Positions 45,434-53,398 are shown, numbered from the stretch's first letter. The stretch is DNA of 64,000 bases from Anaerolineae bacterium (GCA_016931185.1 JAFGFI010000206.1:20988-84987), one strand, 5' to 3'. The notes: generated by a model not told the origin, from the sequence alone. Numbers and translations: made by a program.

Positions 45434-45660
45434 CAGTATTTCAAGGGGAAGCTTTTCAAAATGGTGCCCCCCTCAGTAGACTAACAGGACTTAATTAAAT
45501 GCGATAGAGCTTTAAGCTCGTCACAAAAATTATAAGTATTCCTAACCGGAATGTCAAGTGGATTAGGACAGAAAACAGGGAAAAGTCGGGGGGCGGTTTG
45601 GAAATCGCGGCTACATATTCCCAGTAATTTATCCTATATCTATGTCAAATTAATTTAATT
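45434..45660. other. Intergenic region without recognisable gene
   Basis: AT-rich, with a small GAGCTTTAAGCTC palindrome near 45506. No frame with convincing start, RBS and composition. Confidence 0.4.
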
Positions 45661-45698
45661 AAAAAAGAGAGGTGCAACACACGTAATACGTTGCACCT
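45661..45698 (-). terminator. Intrinsic terminator of the PPOX/aldo-keto reductase operon
   Basis: On the minus strand, AGGTGCAAC and GTTGCACCT arms (45690-45698 and 45670-45678) with an 11-base loop are followed by CTCTCTTTTTT. Placed about 30 bases after the aldo/keto reductase stop. Confidence 0.7.
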
Positions 45699-45729
45699 TT
45701 AGCACACAAGAACACCTGACAAATTTAAA

Positions 45730-46845
45730 TTAAATGAACAATCCGGCGGCCTCCTGCATCTTCGTCATCACTTGCACGCCAAACGGACAACGTTGCTCAC
45801 ACGCACCGCATTGGATACAGTCTGAAGCATTCGTTGAAAGCGCCATATATGCTGCGCGCACCTGTGCCGTCATTTCCTGTTGCGCCATTTCCAATAAACG
45901 AATAGTCTCACCAATGTCAATATTGGAAGGACACGGCAAGCAGTGGTTACAGTACACACATTCTCCGGCAATATATTGATCAAATTCGGTGATAATCTCG
46001 GAGAAATCTTTTTCTTCGTCTGTAGCAGTCTCATACGCCAGGGCCGCGTTAAGCTGCGCCACATCCGCGCAGCCGGGGATAGCAACGCACACACCGACTT
46101 GCGAAAGGGTATAAGCCAGGCATTGTACCGGCGTGATAGGAACGGTCTTGTTGATTTTAAAAGCTTCCCCACCGGTCTGATATCGCGCTACGCGTACTGT
46201 GCGCGGACCTTGCAACAACTTACCACCGCCGTAGGGTTTCATCGCCACCACACCGACACCGCGCGCCATACATGTTTTGAGCAAGTCTTTTTTGCCGAGG
46301 ATTGCATTACCTGTCATATTGATCGGGAACATAAGCACATCAATCAATTCACTTTCTACGGCTTGCAATGCTGTATCTACCGTGTGTCCGCTAAAGCCGA
46401 TAAAACGTGCTTTACCCTCCTTCTTAAGACGTAGTGCCAGTCCTAAAGGTCCCTTTTCACGGAACATTTTATCGAAGTCACTTTGCGAATCGCAATTGTG
46501 AAGAATGAGTACATCCACATATTCAGTCTGGTACCGTTCTAGTGCATCGTAGAAAAATGTCTCGTTAGCTGCGAGTACCCGTGTCTTTTTGTACTGTCTA
46601 TCCTTCGATGTTGCCCCCAAGTGTGCAGTCAAAAAGACCTGATCGCGATATCCCTTAAATGCCGCACCCATATTGTCGCGGATATCGGGATGTGGCCAGA
46701 TTAAATCAAAATAATTGATCCCACGCGCAATCGCTTCGTGAATAACATCGGCCACGTGCTCACGCGGCATTTTGACCAGGTACTCTGTACCTAATCCAAT
46801 TTCACTAACATTTAAACCCGTGCGTCCCAATGTACGATAATGCAT
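45730..46845 (-). CDS. Aldo/keto reductase with C-terminal ferredoxin domain
   Basis: 371 residues. AKR barrel: MHYRTLGRTGLNVSEIGLGT start, INYFDLIWPHPDIRDNMG, VFLTAHLGATSKDRQ, VDVLILHNCDS and GVGVVAMKPYGGGKLLQGP. The C-terminus has CVYCNHCLPCPSNIDIG and CIQCGACEQRCPFGV, 4Fe-4S binding. This class of ferredoxin-fused AKR is common in anaerobes. Starts nine bases after the PPOX-like gene, same transcript. Substrate unknown. Confidence 0.88.
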   Translation of the reverse strand: MHYRTLGRTGLNVSEIGLGTEYLVKMPREHVADVIHEAIARGINYFDLIWPHPDIRDNMGAAFKGYRDQVFLTAHLGATSKDRQYKKTRVLAANETFFYDALERYQTEYVDVLILHNCDSQSDFDKMFREKGPLGLALRLKKEGKARFIGFSGHTVDTALQAVESELIDVLMFPINMTGNAILGKKDLLKTCMARGVGVVAMKPYGGGKLLQGPRTVRVARYQTGGEAFKINKTVPITPVQCLAYTLSQVGVCVAIPGCADVAQLNAALAYETATDEEKDFSEIITEFDQYIAGECVYCNHCLPCPSNIDIGETIRLLEMAQQEMTAQVRAAYMALSTNASDCIQCGACEQRCPFGVQVMTKMQEAAGLFI

Positions 46846-46854
46846 AATTCCTCC

Positions 46855-47364
46855 CTATTCTGTATCACAGTCATTATCCAGTACAAACTTTGTTGGATCT
46901 TCAGCAAAACTCGTCCATGCCAGTGCCATATAAGGAATAATCTCAAATAATCCCCCTGTATCCCACTGGTCTGGGGATGGTGCATAGCCAATCTCAGCAT
47001 ACTTTGCCGCGTAAGCCTGTGCTAACTTCACGCCTAACGCTGATGACGGAGCCGACACTACCCTGCATACACCCTCAACGATTACAACATCATCGCCGCT
47101 TTCCAAGTGCAGCGCAACACGCGGATTCGCAGCGATGTTCCTGGCGTGGCGCGTTTCGGAGCTGCCGTCAAAATAGATTTTATCATCTACCCAAACGGCC
47201 CATTTGGGAATCACGTGAGGGCGGCCATCTGGGCGCACCGTACACAGCCAGTAATTTTTGGCATCGGTTAGCCGTTGCACAACGTGAGACCAGGACAACA
47301 GCCCACTAGGGTTTTCAACATAGCCTTTAGGGAATAAAGGGCGACCTACTTTAGGTGATCTCAT
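46855..47364 (-). CDS. PPOX-class (pyridoxamine-phosphate-oxidase-like) protein
   Basis: 169 residues. Split-barrel flavin fold: NYWLCTVRPDGRPHVIPKWA, KIYFDGSSETRHARNIAANP and VALHLESGDDVVIVEGVCRV, matching the PNPOx/F420-dependent oxidoreductase superfamily. May use FMN, F420 or haem. AGGAGGT RBS. First gene of the operon with the ferredoxin-AKR. Confidence 0.83.
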   Translation of the reverse strand: MRSPKVGRPLFPKGYVENPSGLLSWSHVVQRLTDAKNYWLCTVRPDGRPHVIPKWAVWVDDKIYFDGSSETRHARNIAANPRVALHLESGDDVVIVEGVCRVVSAPSSALGVKLAQAYAAKYAEIGYAPSPDQWDTGGLFEIIPYMALAWTSFAEDPTKFVLDNDCDTE

Positions 47365-47467
47365 CTGTCATACCTCCTGTATATCCATATTATTACATGC
47401 ACGAAGGAAGCATAATGTGACAATCACCCAATTTTTATAGATCTCTCCATAGTGATAAAGAAATAAA

Positions 47468-47650
47468 GTAACCATTTAGTCTTGTGAGCGATTACCGCTT
47501 TCTGTCACCTGCTCCAGACAGAAACGCGGGTTTGAGTGTGTTTTTTCGTTGGCGGGCTACGCCCGCCAACGAAAAAACACCTCTTTCCTGCGGCTTTAGC
47601 CGCTTTACTACCGTCAATAGCGCCGTTTCCTCACAAAACTAAATACATAC
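47468..47650. repeat. MITE-like palindromic element, family 2, copy B
   Basis: Same orientation as copy A. Central 20-bp arms 47538-47557 and 47561-47580 (loop TAC); ends ATTTAGTCTTGTGAG and CTCACAAAACTAAAT; shared blocks GTCACCTGCTCCAGACAG and GCGGCTTTAGCCGC. Occupies most of the 353-bp gap between the GyrI-like and PPOX genes; no gene inside. Confidence 0.8.
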
Positions 47651-47659
47651 GAAATAAAC

Positions 47660-47694
47660 AACAGCCGACCGGCAGTATGTGCCGGTCGACTGTT
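47660..47694 (-). terminator. Terminator hairpin downstream of the GyrI-like gene
   Basis: CGACCGGCA (47666-47674) pairs with TGCCGGTCG (47680-47688), extended by AACAG/CTGTT outside one mismatch. Located 24 bases after the minus-strand stop, followed on that strand by TTGTTTATTT. Confidence 0.6.
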
Positions 47695-47717
47695 ACGCAT
47701 TATTATCCTTTAAAAAA

Positions 47718-48176
47718 CTATTTTAGTGGAAAAAGTATCTGTGTTTGTAGTTTCTCCGGCGGCGTCTCATCTGGATCATTCAAATACACTTCATAGGCCA
47801 CGCCTGTAGGTTCATAACCTTGTTCTTGCACAAACTGGGTCAGTGCGGTATAAGCCGGCCCTACGCTATCATAAGGACCTACATGCACACAGCTTGCGTA
47901 CTTTCCCGCGGCCATCTCACCGGCCACGATAGTATTTTTTCCGGGTAATGATTCCGCTACAGGGAATCCCATCTCGACATCCAGATCCTGCATATCCATA
48001 TTGTAGTAAGCCGCGAACGCGGGGCCAACAGGGAACTTCCCTGACGATCCTAAATATTGCATAAGCGTCCCATAGGCTTCTCCTATTACACGCGGTAGCT
48101 CCTGCACGGGCGTCCTAGTGCGAATCGAAACTATGGGTTGTGACATCTTTTCTTCAATTTTACATTGGTAAGACAT
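47718..48176 (-). CDS. GyrI-like/AraC effector-binding-domain protein
   Basis: 152 residues, the stand-alone small-molecule-binding SHS2 fold of the GyrI family: PIVSIRTRTPVQELPRVIGE, PAFAAYYNMDMQDLDVEMGF, GEMAAGKYASCVHVGPYDSV and YEPTGVAYEVYLNDPDETPP (the last is a signature region). No DNA-binding domain. Such proteins bind cyclic or hydrophobic compounds. A palindrome AGATAAGGTTATCT lies upstream (48219-48232) and could be an operator. Confidence 0.85.
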   Translation of the reverse strand: MSYQCKIEEKMSQPIVSIRTRTPVQELPRVIGEAYGTLMQYLGSSGKFPVGPAFAAYYNMDMQDLDVEMGFPVAESLPGKNTIVAGEMAAGKYASCVHVGPYDSVGPAYTALTQFVQEQGYEPTGVAYEVYLNDPDETPPEKLQTQILFPLK

Positions 48177-48249
48177 GGTTATCTCCTTTCCTCAATCAAG
48201 TTCTTCAACCTGTTCGACAGATAAGGTTATCTACCTTACTATAAAAAAG

Positions 48250-48606
48250 CTATACCACCAACCGGCTCCGAATTCCATCCAGCACCGTTTTCGCCTCTGG
48301 TGCCTGAGCGAGGAAACCTGCTAACTTTTCGCATCCCTCGTAATCTGCACAGTGCGCGCAATTAACCACACCGCGCTCTACGCCACATGCACGAATCTGG
48401 CACATACCACAATAACCGGCCAAACGCCCGCTGGTTGCCAAACAACCATCGCATACAATAGTTGCTGCCGTTATTTCCGGCGAGTGGAACTGCTCGCGCC
48501 ATTGTGCAGCAACGGCTTCTAATGCAGCCTGATCATTGGCCTGAGTCGCCAGATACGCCGGACAATCCGTACACACCAACCCGCAATACGCAATCATTTT
48601 ACTCAT
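48250..48606 (-). CDS. Cys-rich DUF3795-like protein
   Basis: 118 residues from the ATG at 48604-48606 (AGGAGA about eight bases upstream); a longer frame to 48684 lacks a ribosome-binding site. MIAYCGLVCTDCPAYLATQA opening, then CDGCLATSGRLAGYCGMCQI and GVVNCAHCADYEGCEKL: about ten Cys in CxxC-like pairs, as in DUF3795. Probable metal or Fe-S binding. Function unknown. Confidence 0.8.
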   Translation of the reverse strand: MSKMIAYCGLVCTDCPAYLATQANDQAALEAVAAQWREQFHSPEITAATIVCDGCLATSGRLAGYCGMCQIRACGVERGVVNCAHCADYEGCEKLAGFLAQAPEAKTVLDGIRSRLVV

Positions 48607-48862
48607 CTTCAGATCTCCTTGTTTGACATTTGATAGTTCATTTGTTCTAAAAAACAGCCTCAGTATAATACAAATACCTGTCATTCTGTGTCATATTTCG
48701 ACTAGGATATGTCATAAAACAAGAAAAAACTAAAATGTGATATCTTTTTCTCTCAAAAAAGATAAAAAGCCACATAAAAGCGCAGGATATAGCCATTTCT
48801 GACGACTTACCTATATGTGGGTTTTCGCAAAAAGTATGTTTATAATTAAAGGAGGAAAGGAA

Positions 48863-49411
48863 ATGAAATACCCCAAGAAATGGCTGACAATCAGCTCTGT
48901 ATTGACTTTAAGTTTGGTGATGTTGATGATGCTCAGTATTCCGGCCATCGCCGCACCCGAGGCCCCAACGGCGGATAGTCTCTCCAAGGAAGTCATGCCC
49001 GCAGGGGCAGTTGATTATGGTGATACGCTAACCTACACAGTTCGCATAACACCTACGGCATCCACTATTCAGATGCCCATTTATTTCCGGGACGATCTAC
49101 CCATAGGAGTAGAATGGCAAGGATTTGTAGGGGATCATGCGGGCTTTGGTTGGGATGCGACCTCTCGTGCTATCACCAGTACCCAGATTATGACTGATGA
49201 TGCACCTATTGCCTTAACCTTTATTGTCCAGGTAATGCCGAGGGGAAGTGGTGGTGTATTGGTCGATATTAGCAATACGGCTGCTTTATGTACGGATCCT
49301 ACACATACTGTCAGTTTATGCGTAGAGCGTTCCAATACGGTTGTGAATACGACACAAACCCCTTACTTCCTCTACCTGCCTGTCGTGATGCTCAATTACA
49401 GTGTTCAATAG
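48863..49411 (+). CDS. Small secreted DUF11-like surface protein with YLPVVML tail
   Basis: 182 residues from the ATG at 48863 (GGAGGAAAGG site); a frame from 48815 would place 16 unlikely residues ahead of the signal peptide WLTISSVLTLSLVMLMML. One DUF11-type Ig repeat: LSKEVMPAGAVDYGDTLTYT, FRDDLPIGVEWQGF, and VDISNTAALCTDPTHTVSLC. Ends YFLYLPVVMLNYSVQ, a version of the shared C-terminal tail with the terminal Arg replaced. Likely cell-surface. Confidence 0.78.
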   Translation: MKYPKKWLTISSVLTLSLVMLMMLSIPAIAAPEAPTADSLSKEVMPAGAVDYGDTLTYTVRITPTASTIQMPIYFRDDLPIGVEWQGFVGDHAGFGWDATSRAITSTQIMTDDAPIALTFIVQVMPRGSGGVLVDISNTAALCTDPTHTVSLCVERSNTVVNTTQTPYFLYLPVVMLNYSVQ

Positions 49412-49414
49412 TAG

Positions 49415-49600
49415 TATGCGTTTAGTTTTGTGAGCAAACAGCGCCATTGACGGCAGCAAAGTGGCTAAAGCCGCAGGAAAGAGGTATTTTTTCGTTGGCG
49501 GGCGTGGCCCGCCAACGAAAAAACATCCTCACACCCTCGTTTCTGTCTGGAACGAGTGACAGAAAATGGTCATTGCTCACAAAACGAAACGGTTACCAAT
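49415..49600. repeat. MITE-like palindromic element, family 2, copy C (inverted)
   Basis: Opposite orientation to copies A and B: begins GCGTTTAGTTTTGTGAGC, carries GGCTAAAGCCGC, a central perfect hairpin around GTG, then the CTGTCTGGAACGAGTGACAG block and ends GCTCACAAAACGAAACGG. Starts within five bases of the upstream gene's stop. Confidence 0.8.
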
Positions 49601-49628
49601 AGTATTATCTATTTCTGGTAGTAGGCAA

Positions 49629-49665
49629 AAAAACCTCAAAGATCTTTAAGGTCTTTGAGGTTTTT
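49629..49665. terminator. Bidirectional intrinsic terminator
   Basis: AAAAACCTCAAAGA (49629-49642) and TCTTTGAGGTTTTT (49652-49665), 14 perfect pairs, A-run before and T-run after, so functional on both strands. Serves the convergent surface-protein and MFS genes. Confidence 0.8.
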
Positions 49666-49667
49666 GA

Positions 49668-50996
49668 TTAAGGGATATAGCAAGGTTCAGAAACATTGCC
49701 CACATCCGGCAACATCTCTTCTACTCCACGTATCTGTGGGTTCAATCGCCCCACGAGTGCAACCCCCATCTTGATCGCTCCCATCAACACAAACATCAGT
49801 CCAATTCCACGCCCCGGCCCGATACCAACCCAAAGTCCCGCCGTATGACTCAATCCACCCTCTACGGCCAACAATGGTTCAAAGACGTGCTCCGCCAATG
49901 GTCCGGCAATCAGATATGCCAACGGAGCTGCCGCTTTGGTAAACATTTGTTGCGTCGAAAAGACTCGCCCCTGCATTTCGGAAGGCACTTTGCTCTGCCA
50001 GATAGTTTGGTTAGAACCGGCGACAATGGCTATCGTAATGTGCGCCCCAAACGCTCCTAATGCCGTCAGCCAAAACGTAGGTCGCAGGCCAATCAGCATA
50101 AAACACAGACCACTTAACAATTCAAAATTTAACACGCCATCAATGCGACGCTTCGGCCCTCCCCACACGCTCATCATCAGGCTTCCCATCAACATTCCTG
50201 CGCCCGCAATGGAAACAATCAATCCCAACGTATCGCTGGACGTAAAGCTGAGGATCATCGGTGTGATTAATGCTCCCAACATCCCCCACAGGAAATTCAC
50301 AACTGCTGAGAACCACAATAATCCCATCAACCCTGCGCGCGCTGTAATGTACGACCACCCATACGTGATCTGATGCCACAAAGACTCTTTCTGACTGACC
50401 ACGCCAGTTGTCTGAAGTTTGGGGAAACGTACCAGTAAAAGTGTCCCTACCGCAAACAAAAAGGTTGCAAAGTCAATCAAGATAACTCCTCGCAATTGGA
50501 TACTTTGCATCAACACTCCCGCCAGCGCAGGAGCGAGAATTTCCGCTATAGCTTGTCCTAACTGCACCATTCCATTTGCACGCCCAAGCTGTTCCCGGGG
50601 AACTAAGAGTGTGGTCGTTGCTGCGTAAGCGGGCCATTGCAAGGTACTGAAGGCCGCATTAAGGCTGACTGCCAGGTAAATATGCCATGGTAATAATTGT
50701 CCTGTAGCAAATAGCCCAACCACCAACAACGTACTCATCCCTGCTCCCATATCGCTGGCAATCATTATCCAACGCCGGTCTCCACGATCCACCAATGGGC
50801 CTACGAATGGCGATAGAACAATACGCGGCAACACTGCAAACAAACCCATTAAGGCCACCTGCGTAATGGATCCGGTACGTTCAAACATCCACACACCCAG
50901 GGCAAAACTGGTCAATCCCGATCCCAATAGCGACACAAGTTGCCCCAACCAGACAATGATAAATGTGATCATAGATAGTTCACTCCTCATCCTCAA
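49668..50996 (-). CDS. MFS transporter (MFS_3-like exporter)
   Basis: 442 residues with about 12 membrane helices; VGPLVDRGDRRWIMIASDMG is the loop 2-3 MFS signature (GPLVDRxxRR), and NQTIWQSKVPSEMQGRVFST is typical of the MFS_3/EntS-like group. Probably a drug or siderophore-type exporter. Starts inside the end of the RHH-like gene (17-base overlap), so the pair is translationally coupled. The last residues (GNVSEPCYIP) are encoded by a family 1 repeat sequence (49680-49699), so the original C-terminus may have been replaced. Confidence 0.85.
   Translation of the reverse strand: MRMRSELSMITFIIVWLGQLVSLLGSGLTSFALGVWMFERTGSITQVALMGLFAVLPRIVLSPFVGPLVDRGDRRWIMIASDMGAGMSTLLVVGLFATGQLLPWHIYLAVSLNAAFSTLQWPAYAATTTLLVPREQLGRANGMVQLGQAIAEILAPALAGVLMQSIQLRGVILIDFATFLFAVGTLLLVRFPKLQTTGVVSQKESLWHQITYGWSYITARAGLMGLLWFSAVVNFLWGMLGALITPMILSFTSSDTLGLIVSIAGAGMLMGSLMMSVWGGPKRRIDGVLNFELLSGLCFMLIGLRPTFWLTALGAFGAHITIAIVAGSNQTIWQSKVPSEMQGRVFSTQQMFTKAAAPLAYLIAGPLAEHVFEPLLAVEGGLSHTAGLWVGIGPGRGIGLMFVLMGAIKMGVALVGRLNPQIRGVEEMLPDVGNVSEPCYIP
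49680..49699. repeat. Family 1 repeat 20-mer inside MFS 3' end, copy 4
   Basis: GCAAGGTTCAGAAACATTGC, one base different from the copy at 45163. Only the left end of the element is present. Confidence 0.7.
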
Positions 50997-51267
50997 TAAA
51001 GCAATGACTCACACTTGCATCATAGTCCATACCGTAAACTTGCTTGAGAATTTCAATCTGCCGTATTGCCGCTTCGTCAAATGGGGACTTTCCCTCAAAA
51101 GCGTGCAACACGATACCCTCCAATAAGTCCCCCAACGAAATCTCAAAATACTCGGCAACGGCTTTGAGTACTTTGAGCATCCGTTTCTCAATGCGCACAC
51201 CTGTTTGCACACGCTGTACTTTGATTTTCGGTTTTGCTGAAATTGAACTTTTATCCAGCCCAGTCAT
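50980..51267 (-). CDS. Small RHH-like DNA-binding regulator
   Basis: 95 residues. Segment VQTGVRIEKRMLKVLKAVAE, then YFEISLGDLLEGIVLHAFEG has the strand-helix-helix pattern of ribbon-helix-helix proteins, with a basic N-terminus (KPKIKVQR). The acidic C-terminus may mediate dimerisation or effector sensing. Coupled to the MFS exporter and placed behind a near-consensus promoter with a triple repeat just downstream, as expected of an autoregulated repressor. Family not certain. Confidence 0.6.
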   Translation of the reverse strand: MTGLDKSSISAKPKIKVQRVQTGVRIEKRMLKVLKAVAEYFEISLGDLLEGIVLHAFEGKSPFDEAAIRQIEILKQVYGMDYDASVSHCFIEDEE

Positions 51268-51309
51268 ATTTCCCCCTTATTAATTAATCTGAGGTATTAC
51301 TCAACACGG

Positions 51310-51333
51310 TGTTTACCTATGTACCTGTGTACC
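51310..51333. promoter_or_regulatory. Candidate operator: three tandem 8-bp repeats
   Basis: TGTTTACC, TATGTACC and TGTGTACC follow one another without gaps. With transcription starting about 51338 on the minus strand, they cover about +5 to +28. RHH repressors typically bind tandem sites with 8-10 bp spacing. Confidence 0.55.
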
Positions 51334-51344
51334 AATATATCCAT

Positions 51345-51372
51345 ATAATAGGCGCTTTCTTGGAATTGTCAA
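51345..51372 (-). promoter_or_regulatory. Promoter of the RHH-MFS operon
   Basis: On the minus strand TTGACA (51367-51372), a 16-base spacer and TATTAT (51345-51350). Start codon of the RHH-like gene is about 70 bases downstream. Confidence 0.7.
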
Positions 51373-51449
51373 ACGCTGTTTACAAACTGGAAGGATTTTG
51401 TTGGCGCGTTTTAATTCTACAAACGATATTCATTCACGGGGCAACCGGG

Positions 51450-51629
51450 TATGAAGAAATTGAGCCTGGTTGTTACATTGTGGGAGAAGTGATTAAGCAC
51501 TTTTTTGATGATATATCCCTGAAACATCTCTTCCAGGCTGGATGGGATATTCACAGCCTGGAAGAAACTACCATCTAACGTTATCAACAACCCAAAGCGG
51601 GGTGGGAAATTATGGCGGTGAAACGCTAA
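51450..51629 (+). pseudogene. Methyltransferase C-terminal remnant
   Basis: Reads CYIVGEVIKHFFDDISLKHL and GWDIHSLEETTI, a TAA at 51576-51578, then in the same frame RYQQPKAGWEIMAVKR and TAA at 51627. This is the usual C-terminal end of class I methyltransferases that follow an arm (KHFFD..L..LF..W.I..LEE..). The part with the SAM-binding motif is missing. Confidence 0.55.
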
Positions 51630-51635
51630 GATTTT

Positions 51636-52442
51636 TTATCTGTCATCCCTCTGCGCCACAAATAACCCGGTCGACTTATGGATGACAAACACTCCTTCCG
51701 TTGCAATGCATGCCGCTATATCCGCACGCACAGCATCCAGTTCTGCTTCCGTCCACGCATGCTCCATCAAAGTGTTAGTGGATTGAATATAGGCTATCAA
51801 TGGTTCTACTTCCGTAATGGCCAGGTTATTCGGGTAATCGTGCCAAACCACATCCACGAAACCCGCGTCCGTCAACTGTGTTGCGCCGTTTTCCAACATA
51901 AATCCACCCGCCGCCGCCAGGGAGCGAGCGTAGCAATTTGGAATGTAGGGAGTTAACAATTCCCACAGTTCCCTCATGTGCTGCTCGCCGTTGGTAGCTG
52001 CGTAGAATTTGCCGCCAGGTCTGAGTACACGGCGGATTTCGGCGAGGGCGCGTGGACGGTCGGGGACATGGTAAAGCATATGATTGGCAAGCACAATATC
52101 GAAATCGCCTGTCGCGAAGGGCAAATCCTGCGCGTCCACTTGCCGGAATGTAAAGGTACGTTCCATCTCGGCCAGATTGTGCTGCGCCGCCGCAAGCATC
52201 CCCTCGGAAAAGTCAGTCAGTGTGATATCCCATCCCGCAGGAATGCGATCGACATTCTCACGCCAAAGGTCAGCAGGGCCACAGCCCAATTCAAGGACGC
52301 GGGCATCAAAAGATAGATCATAGTGGTCAAAGGCCCAACGGTACCATGAATAAGGATTGGTATTGAAACGCTGGTGCAGCGCGATACGGACGTTTAGTTT
52401 TTGATCATTCTGATACTGTTGACGTAGCTGTGTTAATGACAT
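51636..52442 (-). CDS. Class I SAM-dependent methyltransferase
   Basis: 268 residues. Motif I VLELGCGPADLWRENVDRIP near 50, TLTDFSEGMLAAAQHNL, DAQDLPFATGDFDIVLANHM, then YHVPDRPRALAEIRRVLRPG, matching Methyltransf_11/25. The N-terminus (MSLTQLRQQYQNDQKLNVRI) and SWYRWAFDHYD segment are typical of a small-molecule methyltransferase group. Substrate unknown. Convergent with a methyltransferase remnant seven bases beyond its stop. Confidence 0.85.
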   Translation of the reverse strand: MSLTQLRQQYQNDQKLNVRIALHQRFNTNPYSWYRWAFDHYDLSFDARVLELGCGPADLWRENVDRIPAGWDITLTDFSEGMLAAAQHNLAEMERTFTFRQVDAQDLPFATGDFDIVLANHMLYHVPDRPRALAEIRRVLRPGGKFYAATNGEQHMRELWELLTPYIPNCYARSLAAAGGFMLENGATQLTDAGFVDVVWHDYPNNLAITEVEPLIAYIQSTNTLMEHAWTEAELDAVRADIAACIATEGVFVIHKSTGLFVAQRDDR

Positions 52443-52483
52443 AATCCCTCCAAATCTTGTTAAATTTCCCTCGCTACCTGTAA

Positions 52484-53398
52484 TTATTCGAGGGGCAAGG
52501 CATAAACTCCAAGATGATTTGCAATCGGACGTTGTCGCATGGGGATGCGTGTATGAATAGGTGCATTAAATACTTTAGTTCTTCCATTCCATGAAACAAC
52601 CAGTGTACTTGATCCACCGCCATCCAGATTCAAAGCAGTGTAAGCCCCTAATGATAACACAATATTAGCCATTTCCTCCATATTCACGCCTTCACTATAT
52701 CCAGGCTGACGCCCATCGACAACAATCAACCATAAAGTTTTCCCGGCTTCATCTACAGCGACCACAGTACGCGGGTGCAAGTCATTATGATACGAATATT
52801 GTGAAGAAATCGCCACTCTTCCCTGATCTACAAAAACCCAATTTCCGGAAAGAGCTTGTTGTGTACTGTCAGGACAAGATGTTTGTCGAATCTGAATTAT
52901 TTGGGGCATTATACAAAGGTGTCCATCTCCTGATGTATCTTCAGAATATTTTTCTCCATTGGAGATTGCTAGGCCACTTACATCCACGGGGTCTCCTATA
53001 TGAGGATAATAATCCATGAATGACTTGACGTAAAAGGGTGAAAAGAAATCCCCATTGATAGCTATCTGTAACGCATACTTTTCCAAGAATTCTGAAGTCG
53101 TAGTAGCCGACAATTCACGATTGCTCTCTTCGTCAGCAGGAGTGACTAAAAAGTCAATTCCTGATGCAGTGAGATCAATCTCAATAATGTGAATCATGAG
53201 GGGACGTGGAAATGAACGAGACTGACGTTGATAGGACACACCTTTAAACAAAATTTCTTGACAATCAGATCTCGGGGGACGGCACATCAGAATCGCAAGT
53301 ATAGTGGTAGATAATATACCCACACTAAGAACAATACCCACCCACGTAAATCTCCAAACCCATTTTACAAACTGAGTATTGAACAAAGTTTTATTCAT
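52484..53398 (-). CDS. Phosphodiester glycosidase (NAGPA-like) family protein
   Basis: 304 residues. One N-terminal membrane anchor (WVGIVLSVGILSTTILAILM), then the NAGPA/DUF2233 fold: LQIAINGDFFSPF, RTVVAVDEAGKTLWLIVVDG, EEMANIVLSLGAYTALNLDG then GGSSTLVV. The ALNLDGGGSSTL motif is the family signature. Acts at the outer face of the membrane on a phosphodiester-linked sugar, by family analogy. Confidence 0.85.
   Translation of the reverse strand: MNKTLFNTQFVKWVWRFTWVGIVLSVGILSTTILAILMCRPPRSDCQEILFKGVSYQRQSRSFPRPLMIHIIEIDLTASGIDFLVTPADEESNRELSATTTSEFLEKYALQIAINGDFFSPFYVKSFMDYYPHIGDPVDVSGLAISNGEKYSEDTSGDGHLCIMPQIIQIRQTSCPDSTQQALSGNWVFVDQGRVAISSQYSYHNDLHPRTVVAVDEAGKTLWLIVVDGRQPGYSEGVNMEEMANIVLSLGAYTALNLDGGGSSTLVVSWNGRTKVFNAPIHTRIPMRQRPIANHLGVYALPLE

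Noticed and set aside
47536..47796. Plus-strand frame within copy B of the MITE-like element
   Set aside because: It is the palindrome read through; it ends inside the GyrI-like gene and has no coding features.
45253..49600. The three palindromic blocks as a CRISPR array
   Set aside because: Copies are about 2 kb apart, lie in both orientations, differ in length and have no regular spacers or cas genes.
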